This document shows, in pieces, positions 34,469-44,341 of a stretch of DNA of 64,000 nucleotides. The stretch's first letter is position 1, and the number at the start of each line of letters is the position of its first letter. This stretch comes from Streptomyces sp. NBC_01788 (GTDB lineage Bacteria > Actinomycetota > Actinomycetes > Streptomycetales > Streptomycetaceae): positions 1,054,001 through 1,118,000 of the forward strand of contig NZ_CP109090.1 in the NCBI RefSeq assembly GCF_035917575.1, given 5' to 3'. Below the pieces are notes generated by a model, which saw only the letters and a program-made list of their open reading frames with translations, had not been told where the DNA came from and did not search any database. Made by a program: the position numbers and the translations under genes.

Positions 34469-35854
34469 TCACTTGCGGCCGGGGGTCCAGTTCATGCCCC
34501 AGCCGTAGGCGCGGTCGATAGTCCGCTGCGGGCTCACCCCGCGTTCGGTCACCAGGTAGCGGGCCTCCCGCTGGACCACGAGGTCGCCGCCATTGTTGGT
34601 GATCAGGGCGAGGGCGCACACCGTCGAGGGCACCGTGCACTCGTCGAGGGAGAAGTCGACGGGGGCGCCGTGCTGCGGCTGGAGGGTGACCGTGGCGTGC
34701 AGGTCGGCGAACGAGCGGGCACCCTCGTAGATGGTCACGAAGACGAGGATGCGGCGGAAGTCGCCGCTGCGGTCGAGGTTGATGGTGAGGTTCTCACCGT
34801 CGGCGGCGGCGCCGGTGCGATCGTCGCCGTCGAGGTGGATGTACGGCGGCCGGTGCAGCGCGCCGAAGGCGTTACCGAGGGCCTGGACGACGCCCTTGCG
34901 GCCGTCCGACAGCTCGTAGAGGGCGCACAGGTCGAGGTCGAGGTCCCTGTGCATGGCGACCGCCCGGCCGCGCTTGCCGCCCCAGCCGGAGAACTGTTTG
35001 CGCACCTGCCAGTTGAGGTTCACGCGCATGGCGCCCCCGGTTCCGCCCTGCTTGGCCAGCGACACCGAGGGGGCCGCCTTGGTGAGCGTCACCTTGCTCA
35101 GGCGGACCGGGGCGGCAGCGGGCGCGGGCGTGACAGGCGCGGGTGCGGGGGATGCGGGCATCGCGGGCGCGGGAGTGCCGGAGGCGGGCAGGGTGACCGG
35201 GTCCGCGGCCGGTGGCGGCAGGGGAACCGGCGGGCCGACCGGCGGCGGGAGCGTGGCCGGGAAGGGGGCCGGCGCGGGCGGCGGCGCCATGACGGGTGCC
35301 CGCGGGGCCGGCGCCGGGGGCGGCGGCGTGTGCTGGGGCTCGTCCACGGTGATGCCGAAGTCCGTGGCCAGGCCCTCGAGTCCGCTGCCGTAGCCCTGCC
35401 CCACGGCCCGGAACTTCCAGGCGCCCTGGCGGCGGTAGAACTCACCGAGCACGAACGCGGTCTCCACGGTCGCGCCGGTGCTGTCGAACCGCGCGGCCAC
35501 CGTCCCCACGGCGGCGTCCCGTACCTCGACGTGGAGGCCGGGCACCTGTCCGAAGGTGCCGCCGTCCGCGGAGGCGGCGAGCACCACCTTCTCGATCGAG
35601 GGCTCCACGCGCGCGAGGTCGACGAGCAGGGTGTCGGTCACCTGGTCGCCGAGGGTGTCCTTGCCCTCGTGCCGGACCGCGCCGGAGGGGTGGGCCGGCT
35701 GGTTGTAGAAGACAAAGTCCGCGTCGGACCGCACCTTTCCGCCCGCCAGCAGCAGCGCCGAGACGTCCGCGTCGGGAACGCCCGGACCGCGGCGCCAGCC
35801 CACCTCGACGCGCAGGGCGGTGGCGGGCACCGGCGTGTTCGACCCCTTCGGCAT
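34469..35854 (-). CDS. Two-domain TerD-family protein with proline-rich linker
   Basis: A 461-residue protein with two TerD domains. The first (about 1-190) reads [30 protein letters not shown] and [21 protein letters not shown] linker of about 90 residues is almost only Pro, Ala and Val. The second (about 280-461) has [23 protein letters not shown] and HLDGDDRTG with Asp clusters that in TerD proteins bind calcium. TerD proteins act in tellurite and stress responses, possibly at the membrane. GAAGG seven bases upstream supports ATG 35854. Confidence 0.88.
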   Translation of the reverse strand: MPKGSNTPVPATALRVEVGWRRGPGVPDADVSALLLAGGKVRSDADFVFYNQPAHPSGAVRHEGKDTLGDQVTDTLLVDLARVEPSIEKVVLAASADGGTFGQVPGLHVEVRDAAVGTVAARFDSTGATVETAFVLGEFYRRQGAWKFRAVGQGYGSGLEGLATDFGITVDEPQHTPPPPAPAPRAPVMAPPPAPAPFPATLPPPVGPPVPLPPPAADPVTLPASGTPAPAMPASPAPAPVTPAPAAAPVRLSKVTLTKAAPSVSLAKQGGTGGAMRVNLNWQVRKQFSGWGGKRGRAVAMHRDLDLDLCALYELSDGRKGVVQALGNAFGALHRPPYIHLDGDDRTGAAADGENLTINLDRSGDFRRILVFVTIYEGARSFADLHATVTLQPQHGAPVDFSLDECTVPSTVCALALITNNGGDLVVQREARYLVTERGVSPQRTIDRAYGWGMNWTPGRK

Positions 35855-36021
35855 GGACATCCTTCGCCCCCATCACGTGTCGGACAGGCCGTGCCCGGCA
35901 GTCCGTCGGCTCGCTACCCGACCAACCTAGTCCCGGTCCCGCCGAACTCCCATGACAAGGACCGGAACACGCTGGCCGACCGCCGGTAACCCGGCCTCAA
36001 GATCGGCCCATACACCATTCA

Positions 36022-36044
36022 GGCATCGCCTGATGCCCCTTTTT
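36022..36044 (+). terminator. Intrinsic terminator with U-tract upstream of a gene
   Basis: GGCATC (36022-36027), loop GCCT, GATGCC (36032-36037), then CCTTTTT to 36044. This is a textbook rho-independent terminator, rare in such G/C-rich DNA. It points rightward, about 100 bp before the proline-rich protein gene, with no rightward gene before it in this intergenic region. It may end a small RNA or act in the leader of that gene. Confidence 0.65.
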
Positions 36045-36147
36045 AGCCAAGTTCGCTCAGATTGGCGACCTCACGTCACCGCCGACACGGAAAACAACCC
36101 TCTTATCGGTCTCCCCAACCAGCACATCGTGGGCTTTACTTATGGCC

Positions 36148-36615
36148 ATGACCTCCCCCCGCTCCAGTTATGGCGGCGGCTACTACTCCGCCTCCTTCCC
36201 GGACACTCCGATCTACGACTCGCTCGTGGCCGAGCGAGGTACCCCGCAGATCGCTCCCATCCGTGTTCCGGCCCCGTACGACACGGGGAGCCACCTGAGC
36301 CCGGGCAGCCAGATGAGCACCGGCAGCCACCTGCCCGCGCTGCCCTCGGCGCTGCCCGCCCTCCCGGCGGCCCCGTCCCAGCCCTCCTACGGCTACCCGC
36401 AGGCGGCGCAGCCCGTTCCACCGCAGCCGGCGCCCACGGCCTACATCCCGCAACAGGCCTCCGCGCCACGCGGGTACCCCGGCCCGCAGCAGCCGCAGCC
36501 ACCGCGCCCGATGGCGAACGGCACCGGCTACGAGGCCATGCGTCCCGCCACCCCGCGGCCCGCCCCGGCGCCCTACCAGGACCCGTACGGGAACCAGCAG
36601 TACCGCGGCTACTGA
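36148..36615 (+). CDS. Proline/tyrosine-rich low-complexity protein (DUF6643-like)
   Basis: A 155-residue soluble protein. After a conserved-looking N-terminus (SYGGGYYSASFPDTPIYDSL, about 7-26) it is dominated by Pro, Ala, Gln and Tyr: GSHLSPGSQMSTGSHL, then PQPAPTAYIPQQ and repeated PQQPQPP, ending DPYGNQQYRGY. It is probably disordered. It resembles the Streptomyces family I know as DUF6643; no function is known. No clear ribosome-binding site precedes ATG 36148 or ATG 36142. Confidence 0.7.
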   Translation: MTSPRSSYGGGYYSASFPDTPIYDSLVAERGTPQIAPIRVPAPYDTGSHLSPGSQMSTGSHLPALPSALPALPAAPSQPSYGYPQAAQPVPPQPAPTAYIPQQASAPRGYPGPQQPQPPRPMANGTGYEAMRPATPRPAPAPYQDPYGNQQYRGY

Positions 36616-36655
36616 TCCGTTCCCCGTTGTCCGTGCCTCCTGTCAGGATGAGGTC

Positions 36656-37480
36656 ATGGGGAACGCGGAACTGCACGCGCTGCACATCCACCCGGTCAAG
36701 GCGCTGCGAGCCGTCACGCTCGCGGAAGCCGTCGTCCAGCCCTGGGGGCTGTCCGGGGACCGGCGCTGGGCGCTGATCGACGACGGGGGAAAGGTCGTCA
36801 CGCAACGCCAGCAGCCACACCTCGCGTTGGCCGCCGCCGAGCCCGAGCCCGACGGCGGTCTGCGTCTTTCCGCGCCCGGACGGGCCCCGGTCACGGTCGC
36901 CGTCCCCCAACCGGGCGAGACGGTGACCGTGGACATCTTCGGCGAGAAGGTGGAGGCAGTCCCGGCGGACGAGGCCGCCCACGCCTGGTGCGGCGCCCTC
37001 GCCGGGGACGGAGTCCGCCTGGTCCACCTGGACGACCCCGCCACGCGCCGGCCCGTCGACCCGGACTACGCCCTGCCGGGCGAGACGGTGAGCTTCGCCG
37101 ACGCCTTCCCGCTGCTGCTCACCGCGGTCTCCTCCCTGGCCTCCCTCAACTCCCTGATCGCCGAGGGGGATCACGCCGCCGAGGGCCCGCTCCCCATGAA
37201 CCGCTTCCGGCCCAACGTGGTGGTGGCAGGGACCCCCGCCTGGGCCGAGGACGACTGGACGCGCATCGCGATCGGAGAGGTCGCCTTCCGGGTCGTCAAG
37301 ATGTGCGGCCGCTGCGTGGTGACCACCACCGACCAGGACACCGGCGTCCGCGGCAAGGAGCCGCTGCGCACCCTCGGCCGCCACCGCCGCTTCGGCGGCG
37401 AGCTGATCTTCGGCCAGAACCTGGTGCCCGAGTCCACCGGCACCATCCGGCTCGGCGACCCGGTCACCGTCCTCGAATGA
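36656..37480 (+). CDS. MOSC domain protein
   Basis: A 274-residue protein with a MOSC N-terminal beta-barrel (ALHIHPVKALRAV, WGLSGDRRWALID) and a MOSC domain ending in NRFRPNVVVAG, VAFRVVKMCGRCVVTTTDQD and GQNLVPESTGTIRLGDPV. The cysteine in KMCGRC corresponds to the molybdenum-ligating Cys of mARC/YiiM-type proteins, which reduce N-hydroxylated compounds using molybdenum cofactor. Substrate and electron donor are unknown here. It follows the proline-rich protein gene by 40 bp. Confidence 0.88.
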   Translation: MGNAELHALHIHPVKALRAVTLAEAVVQPWGLSGDRRWALIDDGGKVVTQRQQPHLALAAAEPEPDGGLRLSAPGRAPVTVAVPQPGETVTVDIFGEKVEAVPADEAAHAWCGALAGDGVRLVHLDDPATRRPVDPDYALPGETVSFADAFPLLLTAVSSLASLNSLIAEGDHAAEGPLPMNRFRPNVVVAGTPAWAEDDWTRIAIGEVAFRVVKMCGRCVVTTTDQDTGVRGKEPLRTLGRHRRFGGELIFGQNLVPESTGTIRLGDPVTVLE

Positions 37481-37662
37481 CCACCGGCCGCGGGCGGGAA
37501 CCCGGGAGCGGGGCCCGGTCGTTGGGCTTTCGTGAGGAAGGGATGAGATCCACCGGCTCGAGGTGATTTCCCTCTCTCTTCGGCCGACGAGGGGGCGAAC
37601 GGTTCCGTCCGGAGTTATCACGGACCGGAGTCGTCGCGGAGGGGAAGGGGGGTGCGACAACG

Positions 37663-38262
37663 GTGCGAGCGATTGCCGGACTCTGGCGCTGGCGGCACAA
37701 CCCGCTGCGGCGCGGGACGGATCTCGCCGAGGCCTGGGTGGCCCTGGTCGCGCTGCTGCTCGTCCTCGTCGCCGCCCCCGTGGTCGGCTGCGTCGTCGGA
37801 TTCCTCGCCCAGGACGCCCTTCAGCAGTCCGTCCGCGAACAGGGCAGCTCCCGGCACCCGGTGACGGCCAGGGTGGTGCAGAGGCTGAACCGGCTCGATC
37901 CGGATCCGGAGATCACCACGGGACGGGACCCGCGCAGCCGCGTCCTCGCCGACTGGACGGCCCCGGACGGCACCCGCCGGCACGGCCCGGTCACGACGAC
38001 CCTGAGATCCCCCCGCCCCGGCGACCACTTCACGCTGTGGACGGACGAGCACGGCCGGACGGTGACCCGCCCCCTGGACTCCACGACGGCCACGACCCAT
38101 GCCGTGCTGGCCGGCTGCGGCGCAGGCATGCTGACCGCACTCCTGGTGGAGGGGATACGCCGGCTGATCGTCTGGCGCCTGGACCGCCGGCGGGACGCGC
38201 TCTGGGACCAGGCCTGGGACCGCGCGGGCCCGGACTGGGGGCGTACCGGCACCGGCAGCTGA
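37663..38262 (+). CDS. Rv1733c-like two-helix membrane protein
   Basis: A 199-residue protein with a distinctive start, LWRWRHNPLRRGTDLAEAW, followed by one helix (VALVALLLVLVAAPVVGCVVG). An extracytoplasmic domain of about 85 residues follows (VTARVV, DWTAPDGTRRHG, GDHFTLWTDEHG). A second helix (HAVLAGCGAGMLTALLVEGI) and a short basic tail complete it. This is the layout of Rv1733c family proteins of unknown function. A paralogue with the same motif lies at 58069-58641. GGAGGGG lies upstream of the GTG start, though 18 bases away. Confidence 0.78.
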   Translation: MRAIAGLWRWRHNPLRRGTDLAEAWVALVALLLVLVAAPVVGCVVGFLAQDALQQSVREQGSSRHPVTARVVQRLNRLDPDPEITTGRDPRSRVLADWTAPDGTRRHGPVTTTLRSPRPGDHFTLWTDEHGRTVTRPLDSTTATTHAVLAGCGAGMLTALLVEGIRRLIVWRLDRRRDALWDQAWDRAGPDWGRTGTGS

Positions 38263-38373
38263 CGGCCTTTGGGCTCTGGTCAACCGAGCGTCCGCGCGCA
38301 CGCTACGGTGGACCGGCCGACGCACTCGGCATCAACCAACCCGCGTACCACGAGGTGGGGGCTCAGCAGCGCC

Positions 38374-40812
38374 ATGGCACAGGGCACGGTCCAGGTGACG
38401 CACACCGGTACATCGCGGTGGCGGCGCCGCACGGGTGAGTACGCATCGCTCGCCGCCGCCCTGGAGGCCGCGGCCGACGGTGACGTGCTCACCGTCGCCC
38501 CGGGCACCTACCGGGAGAACCTCGTCGTACAGCGGGCGGTGACCCTGCGCGGCCCCGAGGGCGCCCCGGGCTCGGTGCGCATCGCCCCCACGGAGGGGGT
38601 ACCGCTGACCGTGCGCGCCTCCGCGGTGGTCCAGGACCTGCACGTCGAGGGCCAGGACTCCACCGCGCCCGCCCTGTTGGTGGAGGAGGGCGCGCCGGAA
38701 CTCAGGGACGTGCGGATCGTGACCCGGTCCGCGGCCGGCATCGAGGTGCGCGGCGGCGCCCGGCCCACCGTGCGCCGCTGCTCGGTCGACAATCCGGCCG
38801 GCATCGGCATCGCCGTACTCGACGGCGCCGGTGGGGTGTTCGAGGAGTGCGAGGTCGTCGCGGCCGGGCAGTCGGGCGTGACGGTCCGCGGAGGCGCCCA
38901 CCCCCGGCTGGAGAACTGCCGTGTCCACCACGTCTCCGGCGCGGGCCTGACCGCGACGGGCGACAACTCAGCCCTGGAGGCGGTGGGTTGCGAGGTCTAC
39001 GAAGTCCGGGGCAGCGGTGTCCAGATCACCGGCCGCGCCACCGCGCACCTCACCGACTGCGATGTGCACCGCACCGCCGGGGACGGCATCACGCTCGACA
39101 CCGACGCCGTGCTGACCCTGGCCGACTGCCGCATCCACGACATCCCGGAGAACGCGGTGGACCTGCGTTCCCGCTCCGTGCTCACCCTGACCCGGACGAC
39201 AGTGCGTCAGTTCGGTCGCAACGGCCTCTCGGTGTGGGACCCGGGCACGCGCGTGGACGCCAACCAGTGCGAGATCTTCGACAGCACCGGCGACTACCCG
39301 GCGGTGTGGATCAGCGACGGCGCCACCGCGGTGCTCGACTCCTGCCGGGTGCACGACGTGCCCGACGCGCTGTTCGTGCTGGACCGCGGCTCCCGCGCGG
39401 ACGTCGTCGACAGCGACCTGTCGCAGGTGCGCAACACGGCGGTGTCGGTGAGCGACGGCGCCACCGCGCAGCTCGACGACTGCCGGATCAAGGACGCGGC
39501 CACGGGTGCCTGGTTCCGCGACCACGGCAGCGGCGGCACCCTCAACAACTGCACCCTGGACGACATCCAGACCGGAGTGATCGTCACCAAGGGCGCCGAC
39601 CCGACCATCGAGCGGTGCACGGTCGCCTCCCCCGCCGAGGCCGGTTTCTACGTCTCCGCCGGGGGGCGCGGCAGTTTCCTGGACTGCCGGGTGACGGGCA
39701 GCGGCGGCTACGGCTTCCATGTGATCGACGGCTGTCGTACGACGCTCAGGAAGTGCCGTACGGAGCGATGCGCCCGCGGCGGTTACGAGTTCGCGGACGG
39801 CGGGCCGGACACCGGGAACGGTTCGGGCCCCGTGGTCGAGGACTGCACCAGCGACGAGAGCGGCGGCGTACGCCCACCGACTGCCCGGGAGACGGCTGTG
39901 CAGACCGCGCTCCCGACCGCCGGTCTGCTGGGCGCGATCCCCGGACAGCGCGCCACCGAGCAGGAGCCGCTGGTGGCCGCCGCCGAACCGGAGGCGTCCG
40001 CGCGGACGGCGAAGGACGTCCTCGGCGAACTCGACACACTGGTCGGCCTGGACAGCGTCAAGCGGGAGGTGCGCGCCCTGACCGACATGATCGAGGTGGG
40101 CAGGCGCCGTCAGCAGGCCGGTCTGAAGGCCGCCTCGGTCAAGCGTCATCTGGTCTTCACCGGCTCCCCCGGCACCGGCAAGACCACGGTCGCCCGGCTG
40201 TACGGCGAGATCCTGGCCTCCCTCGGTGTCCTGGAGAAGGGCCATCTGGTGGAGGTGTCCCGCGTCGACCTGGTCGGCGAGCACATCGGCTCCACCGCGA
40301 TCCGCACCCAGGAGGCCTTCGAACGGGCCCGTGGCGGCGTGCTGTTCATCGACGAGGCGTACGCGCTCTCCCCGGAGGACGCCGGGCGCGACTTCGGCAA
40401 GGAGGCCATCGACACGCTGGTGAAGCTGATGGAGGACCAGCGGGACGCGGTGGTGGTGATCGTCGCCGGCTACACGGCGGAGATGGAGCGCTTCCTGTCC
40501 GTCAACCCGGGTGTGGCCTCCCGTTTCTCCCGCACCATCACCTTCAGCGACTACGGCCCCGACGAACTGCTGAGGATTGTGGAGCAGCAGGCGGAGGAGC
40601 ACGAGTACCGACTGGCCCCGGACACGGCCGAGGCCCTCCTGGCGTACTTCTCCGCGATCCCCAAGGGACCCGCGTTCGGCAACGGCCGTACGGCGCGGCA
40701 GACCTTCGAGGCGATGGTGGAGCGGCACGCCGGGCGGGTCGCCCAGCTCGCCGAGCCGAGCACGGACGATCTGACGCTCCTCTACGCCGAGGACCTGCCC
40801 GCGCTGCCCTGA
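38374..40812 (+). CDS. Right-handed beta-helix fused to CbxX/EccA-like AAA+ ATPase
   Basis: An 812-residue protein. Residues about 20-500 are a long right-handed parallel beta-helix. Many ~23-residue turns carry patterns such as [32 protein letters not shown] and [16 protein letters not shown]. After a linker (about 500-545), residues 545-812 are an AAA+ domain of the CbbX/SpoVK/EccA type: Walker [10 protein letters not shown] (597-605), Walker [11 protein letters not shown], then a sensor region and the [20 protein letters not shown] lid. No signal peptide is present, so it is likely cytosolic. Related modules remodel protein complexes. Its end overlaps the opposite-strand membrane gene by 31 nt. 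Confidence 0.88.
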   Translation: MAQGTVQVTHTGTSRWRRRTGEYASLAAALEAAADGDVLTVAPGTYRENLVVQRAVTLRGPEGAPGSVRIAPTEGVPLTVRASAVVQDLHVEGQDSTAPALLVEEGAPELRDVRIVTRSAAGIEVRGGARPTVRRCSVDNPAGIGIAVLDGAGGVFEECEVVAAGQSGVTVRGGAHPRLENCRVHHVSGAGLTATGDNSALEAVGCEVYEVRGSGVQITGRATAHLTDCDVHRTAGDGITLDTDAVLTLADCRIHDIPENAVDLRSRSVLTLTRTTVRQFGRNGLSVWDPGTRVDANQCEIFDSTGDYPAVWISDGATAVLDSCRVHDVPDALFVLDRGSRADVVDSDLSQVRNTAVSVSDGATAQLDDCRIKDAATGAWFRDHGSGGTLNNCTLDDIQTGVIVTKGADPTIERCTVASPAEAGFYVSAGGRGSFLDCRVTGSGGYGFHVIDGCRTTLRKCRTERCARGGYEFADGGPDTGNGSGPVVEDCTSDESGGVRPPTARETAVQTALPTAGLLGAIPGQRATEQEPLVAAAEPEASARTAKDVLGELDTLVGLDSVKREVRALTDMIEVGRRRQQAGLKAASVKRHLVFTGSPGTGKTTVARLYGEILASLGVLEKGHLVEVSRVDLVGEHIGSTAIRTQEAFERARGGVLFIDEAYALSPEDAGRDFGKEAIDTLVKLMEDQRDAVVVIVAGYTAEMERFLSVNPGVASRFSRTITFSDYGPDELLRIVEQQAEEHEYRLAPDTAEALLAYFSAIPKGPAFGNGRTARQTFEAMVERHAGRVAQLAEPSTDDLTLLYAEDLPALP

Positions 40813-43199
40813 GAGGCGGGATCGTCGGGTGGCTCGGGGCCGTTGTGCGGTTCTCCGGCCGGGACGTCGGGCTGCCCGTCGCGGGGTGCCGGCAGGTCCG
40901 GGCGCAGCCGGGCGAGCAGCCACCGGCGTTCCTCGTCGAAGGCCGGGTCCGCCTGGTAGTCGGAGTGGCCCAGGATCGGGGCGGGCAGCGGATGGCGTGC
41001 GGTGCGGCCGTAGGCGAGCGGGTCCTTGAGCGGGGCGCGGTCCACCTCGGGGCCGCAGTCGCCGGGCAGCTGGACGGGGCCGCCGATGGGGTCGGTGAGC
41101 CGGTACAGGTTGCGCCAGCAGTCCACGTCCCGGTGCAGGGCGCCGAGCGCGGCCGGGCCGAAGTGGGCCGGGAACCAGCGGCCGTAGAGCCGTTCCAGCG
41201 GGGATCCGTAGGTCAGCAGGGCGACCCGCTTGCGGACCGGCGGGGTGAGCTGCCAGGCCGCGGCGGCGGCCAGCACACTGCCCTGGGAGTGCCCGGACAG
41301 CACAAGGCGTCCGCCGCTGGCCCGGATCCAGGTCGCCATCCGCCAGGTGAGGTCGGGTACGGCTCGTTCGGCGTAGCAGGGCGGGGCGAAGGGGTGGGCG
41401 GCGCGCGGCCAGAAGGTGCCGACGTCCCACAGGATGCCGATGGTGCGCCGGGCTGAGGGGTCCTTGTAGGCGCGCCGGCCCCAGGTGACGAAGAGTATGA
41501 AGCCCAGTCCGATGAGCCAGGAGCCCAGTGCCTCCGCGGTCTGGGCCGCGCCGTGCAGGACGGGGTGGGTTCCCGCCGCGGCCCCGGCCGGTGTCCGGTC
41601 GGTGCCGAGGGCGCCGACGAGTGCGCCGGCGCCGAGGAGGAGGGTGACGGCGGAGGTGGCTCCGACCAGGAGGGGCCCGTCGTCGGTGAGGGTGGCCATC
41701 GCGCGGGTGCGGGCGATCCGGCGGGTGCGCTCGGGGTCGGACGGTTCGCCGGGGTGGTCGCGTTCCACCGTGGGGCGCTCGGCGCGGGCCAGCCGCCGGG
41801 CGCGCAGGGCCGGCCGGCCGCAGAGTGCCAGCAGCACGACGAGCAGCGGCGGGATGACGGATGCCTGCCAGGTGAGCAGGACCGGCGGGCCCGGGATCGA
41901 GGCGCCGGTGCCGTCCAGCCAGTCGGCCACGCGCTGGCAGACCCCGCCGGACATCACGCCGCCGAGCGCGCAGGCCAGCATCGCGACCGCGGGTCCGCCC
42001 AGGCCCCGGAGCGCGGCCCGGGGCTCGGGCCGGGTGCGGTACAGGACGTGGGCGACGACGGCGAGGGCGACGACCAGGAGGCCCTGGCCCAGTGCGATGC
42101 CGCCGAAGGCGGTGTCGCCCGCCAGCCGGCCGGCCGACTCCCAGCCGGGGCGCGACCATCCGGCGTACACCGCGGTGAGCAGGAGCAGCAGGAGGGCGCC
42201 GAGCGGCAGCCGCCGGACGAGGTGGCGGTCCAGTTGCCGGTCGAGCAGGTGCTCGGTGCGGCCGCGGCGGCAGACGACCCAGATCACGGCGGCGGACCAG
42301 ACGAGCAGTGCGGTGAGCAGGAGCCGGCCCGCCATGTCGAGGGCCCCGTCGCCGCCGGGGCCGCGGTCGAGCGCCGCCGTGGGCACGGCGATCGTCGCGG
42401 CCACCGTCAGCAGGCCCGCGGCGGTGTGCGCGGCACGCAGCCGGGCCACCAGGCGACGCCCGTACCAGAAGCCGGGGCGGCTCAGGGATCCGCTGCCGGT
42501 GCCGTCCTCCGGCTCCGGGTCGCGGGAGATCGGCTGGGTGGACTCGTAGGCGCTCCAGGTGCGGTGCGCCAGGTACCACAGGAGCCCGGTGAGCGCGGCG
42601 GGCACCAGGGCGGCCAGGGCGAGGCGGCGGCCGGGCGTGCTCCACCAGCCGCCGGCCGCGGGCGACAGGAAGCCCAGCCAGGAGTGCCGTGCGGCACACG
42701 CGTGCGTGCCCGCGCACTGCCAGGCCGTGAGGTCGAGGGCGACCTCGCAGGCGGCGGCGACGAGCAGCACCGTCAGGGTCAGGCCCGCCAGCCGCACCAG
42801 CAGTCCGTACAGGCTCACCACGCGTGGGCGGCCCGGTGCGCCGGGGCGCATCCAGTGGGCGAGGTTGACGACCATGAACGGCAGCAGCAACAGCCACAGG
42901 GCGCGGGCGCCGTTGCCGGAGGTGAGGTTGCACCAGACGTACGCCTCGGGCACCGGTGTGCCAGGGCGCTCACGCTGCTCCCGCGAACGGTTCTCGGCGT
43001 CGACGTCCTCGGCGCGCCGGAAGACGGCCGCGGTGTCGTCGCCGGTGATCCGCACCGTGCGCGGGGCGTCGAGCATCTTCTCGGGCGTGGTGCCGCCGAC
43101 GCCGTGGACCAGGAGCTCCAGGGCGCATCCGGTCGGCTCGCCGGGTGCGGTGGGGGCGTCCGGCCCGGCGGTCTCCGGGTGCCGCTGCGCACGTTCCAC
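40782..43199 (-). CDS. Multi-pass membrane protein with alpha/beta-hydrolase serine motif
   Basis: About 805 residues. The N-terminus contains [18 protein letters not shown], an HGxGG oxyanion-type opening of alpha/beta hydrolases. About ten hydrophobic helices follow (about 110-575). The C-terminal soluble part has [18 protein letters not shown], with the lipase nucleophile elbow GxSxG at Ser638, and a late conserved [13 protein letters not shown] whose His could complete a triad. So one hydrolase fold seems to be split by a large membrane insertion. Substrate unknown. GTG 43199 (GGGAG 11 bases upstream) is preferred to GTG 43208. The 3' end overlaps the AAA+ gene. Confidence 0.75.
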   Translation of the reverse strand: MERAQRHPETAGPDAPTAPGEPTGCALELLVHGVGGTTPEKMLDAPRTVRITGDDTAAVFRRAEDVDAENRSREQRERPGTPVPEAYVWCNLTSGNGARALWLLLLPFMVVNLAHWMRPGAPGRPRVVSLYGLLVRLAGLTLTVLLVAAACEVALDLTAWQCAGTHACAARHSWLGFLSPAAGGWWSTPGRRLALAALVPAALTGLLWYLAHRTWSAYESTQPISRDPEPEDGTGSGSLSRPGFWYGRRLVARLRAAHTAAGLLTVAATIAVPTAALDRGPGGDGALDMAGRLLLTALLVWSAAVIWVVCRRGRTEHLLDRQLDRHLVRRLPLGALLLLLLTAVYAGWSRPGWESAGRLAGDTAFGGIALGQGLLVVALAVVAHVLYRTRPEPRAALRGLGGPAVAMLACALGGVMSGGVCQRVADWLDGTGASIPGPPVLLTWQASVIPPLLVVLLALCGRPALRARRLARAERPTVERDHPGEPSDPERTRRIARTRAMATLTDDGPLLVGATSAVTLLLGAGALVGALGTDRTPAGAAAGTHPVLHGAAQTAEALGSWLIGLGFILFVTWGRRAYKDPSARRTIGILWDVGTFWPRAAHPFAPPCYAERAVPDLTWRMATWIRASGGRLVLSGHSQGSVLAAAAAWQLTPPVRKRVALLTYGSPLERLYGRWFPAHFGPAALGALHRDVDCWRNLYRLTDPIGGPVQLPGDCGPEVDRAPLKDPLAYGRTARHPLPAPILGHSDYQADPAFDEERRWLLARLRPDLPAPRDGQPDVPAGEPHNGPEPPDDPASQGSAGRSSA

Positions 43200-43491
43200 T
43201 GTTCGCACTTCTCCCCTGACGCGTCCGTCGGTCCGTGTCCGTGCGGACACCAGGATCGCCTCACGCGGCACACGGCACACCCCTCGTCACCGAATCTCCC
43301 CGATCCGGGTGACGGGAGCCGCGCACGGGGGCGAAGGCGGCATGTGCGCGTGGGTCGGGTGCCGACGCGGTGGGAACCGCCCCATGACAGGATGGGACGT
43401 CCACGCCCCGGAGGGCATGACGGTCCTTCTCGTCGCCGGCGGGTGAGCGGGGCGGGTCGGACGGCTTGAGGCGAAAGGAACCGGAGCACAC

Positions 43492-44319
43492 GTGAGTGAG
43501 AATCAGAACCTCCTCGCGGAGCAGCGGCGCGCCCTGATCCTGGACGAGGTCCGGCGCCGCGGCGGTGTCCGGGTGAACGAGCTGACCCGGAAGCTCGGCG
43601 TGTCCGACATGACGGTGCGCCGCGACCTGGACGCGCTGGCCCGGCAGGGTGTGCTGGAGAAGGTGCACGGCGGCGCGGTCCCAGTGGTCGAGGCCAGTAC
43701 GCACGAGCCGGGTTTCGAGGCCAAGTCGGGTCTGGAGCTGACGGCCAAGGAAGACATCGCACGGGCGGCGGCCCGGCTGGTCGCGCCGGGCACGGCGATC
43801 GCCCTCTCGGGCGGTACGACGACGTACGCGCTGGCCCAGCACCTGCTCGACGTGCCGGATCTGACCGTGGTCACCAACTCGGTCCGGGTCGCCGACGTCT
43901 TCCACTCGGCGCAGCGCACCTCCGGTCAGCGGCAGGGCGCGGCGACGGTCGTGCTGACCGGCGGGGTGCGCACGCCGTCCGACTCGCTGGTGGGCCCGGT
44001 GGCCGACCAGGCGATCGCCGCGCTCCACTTCGACGTGCTGTTCCTGGGTGTGCACGGGATATCGGCCGAGGCGGGCCTGTCCACGCCGAACCTGGCGGAG
44101 GCCGAGACCAACCGGCGTCTTGTGCAGTCGGCGCGCCGGGTGGTGGTGGTCGCCGATCACACCAAGTGGGGTGTGGTGGGCCTGAGTTCCTTCGCCGCGC
44201 TGGACCGGATCGACACACTGGTGACGGACGCGGGGCTGCCCGCGGAGGCACGCGCCGAGATCGCGGAGCACCTGCGGCTGGTGGTGGCGGGCGAGCCCGA
44301 GGACGAGACCGACATCTGA
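43492..44319 (+). CDS. DeoR-family transcriptional regulator
   Basis: A 275-residue repressor. The N-terminal DeoR helix-turn-helix is intact (RRALILDEVRRRGGVRVNEL, then GVSDMTVRRDLDALARQGVL). The sugar-phosphate-binding domain is typical: VAPGTAIALSGGTTTYALA, TVVTNSVRVADVF, VLTGGVRTPSDSLVGPVA and VVVVADHTKWG. Inducers of this family are usually phosphorylated sugars. GGAG five bases upstream supports the GTG start. No sugar genes adjoin it, so targets may be distant; it converges on the cysteine-synthase-like gene. Confidence 0.92.
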   Translation: MSENQNLLAEQRRALILDEVRRRGGVRVNELTRKLGVSDMTVRRDLDALARQGVLEKVHGGAVPVVEASTHEPGFEAKSGLELTAKEDIARAAARLVAPGTAIALSGGTTTYALAQHLLDVPDLTVVTNSVRVADVFHSAQRTSGQRQGAATVVLTGGVRTPSDSLVGPVADQAIAALHFDVLFLGVHGISAEAGLSTPNLAEAETNRRLVQSARRVVVVADHTKWGVVGLSSFAALDRIDTLVTDAGLPAEARAEIAEHLRLVVAGEPEDETDI

Positions 44320-44341
44320 GGGCCCGTCGTCGAGAGCCGCC

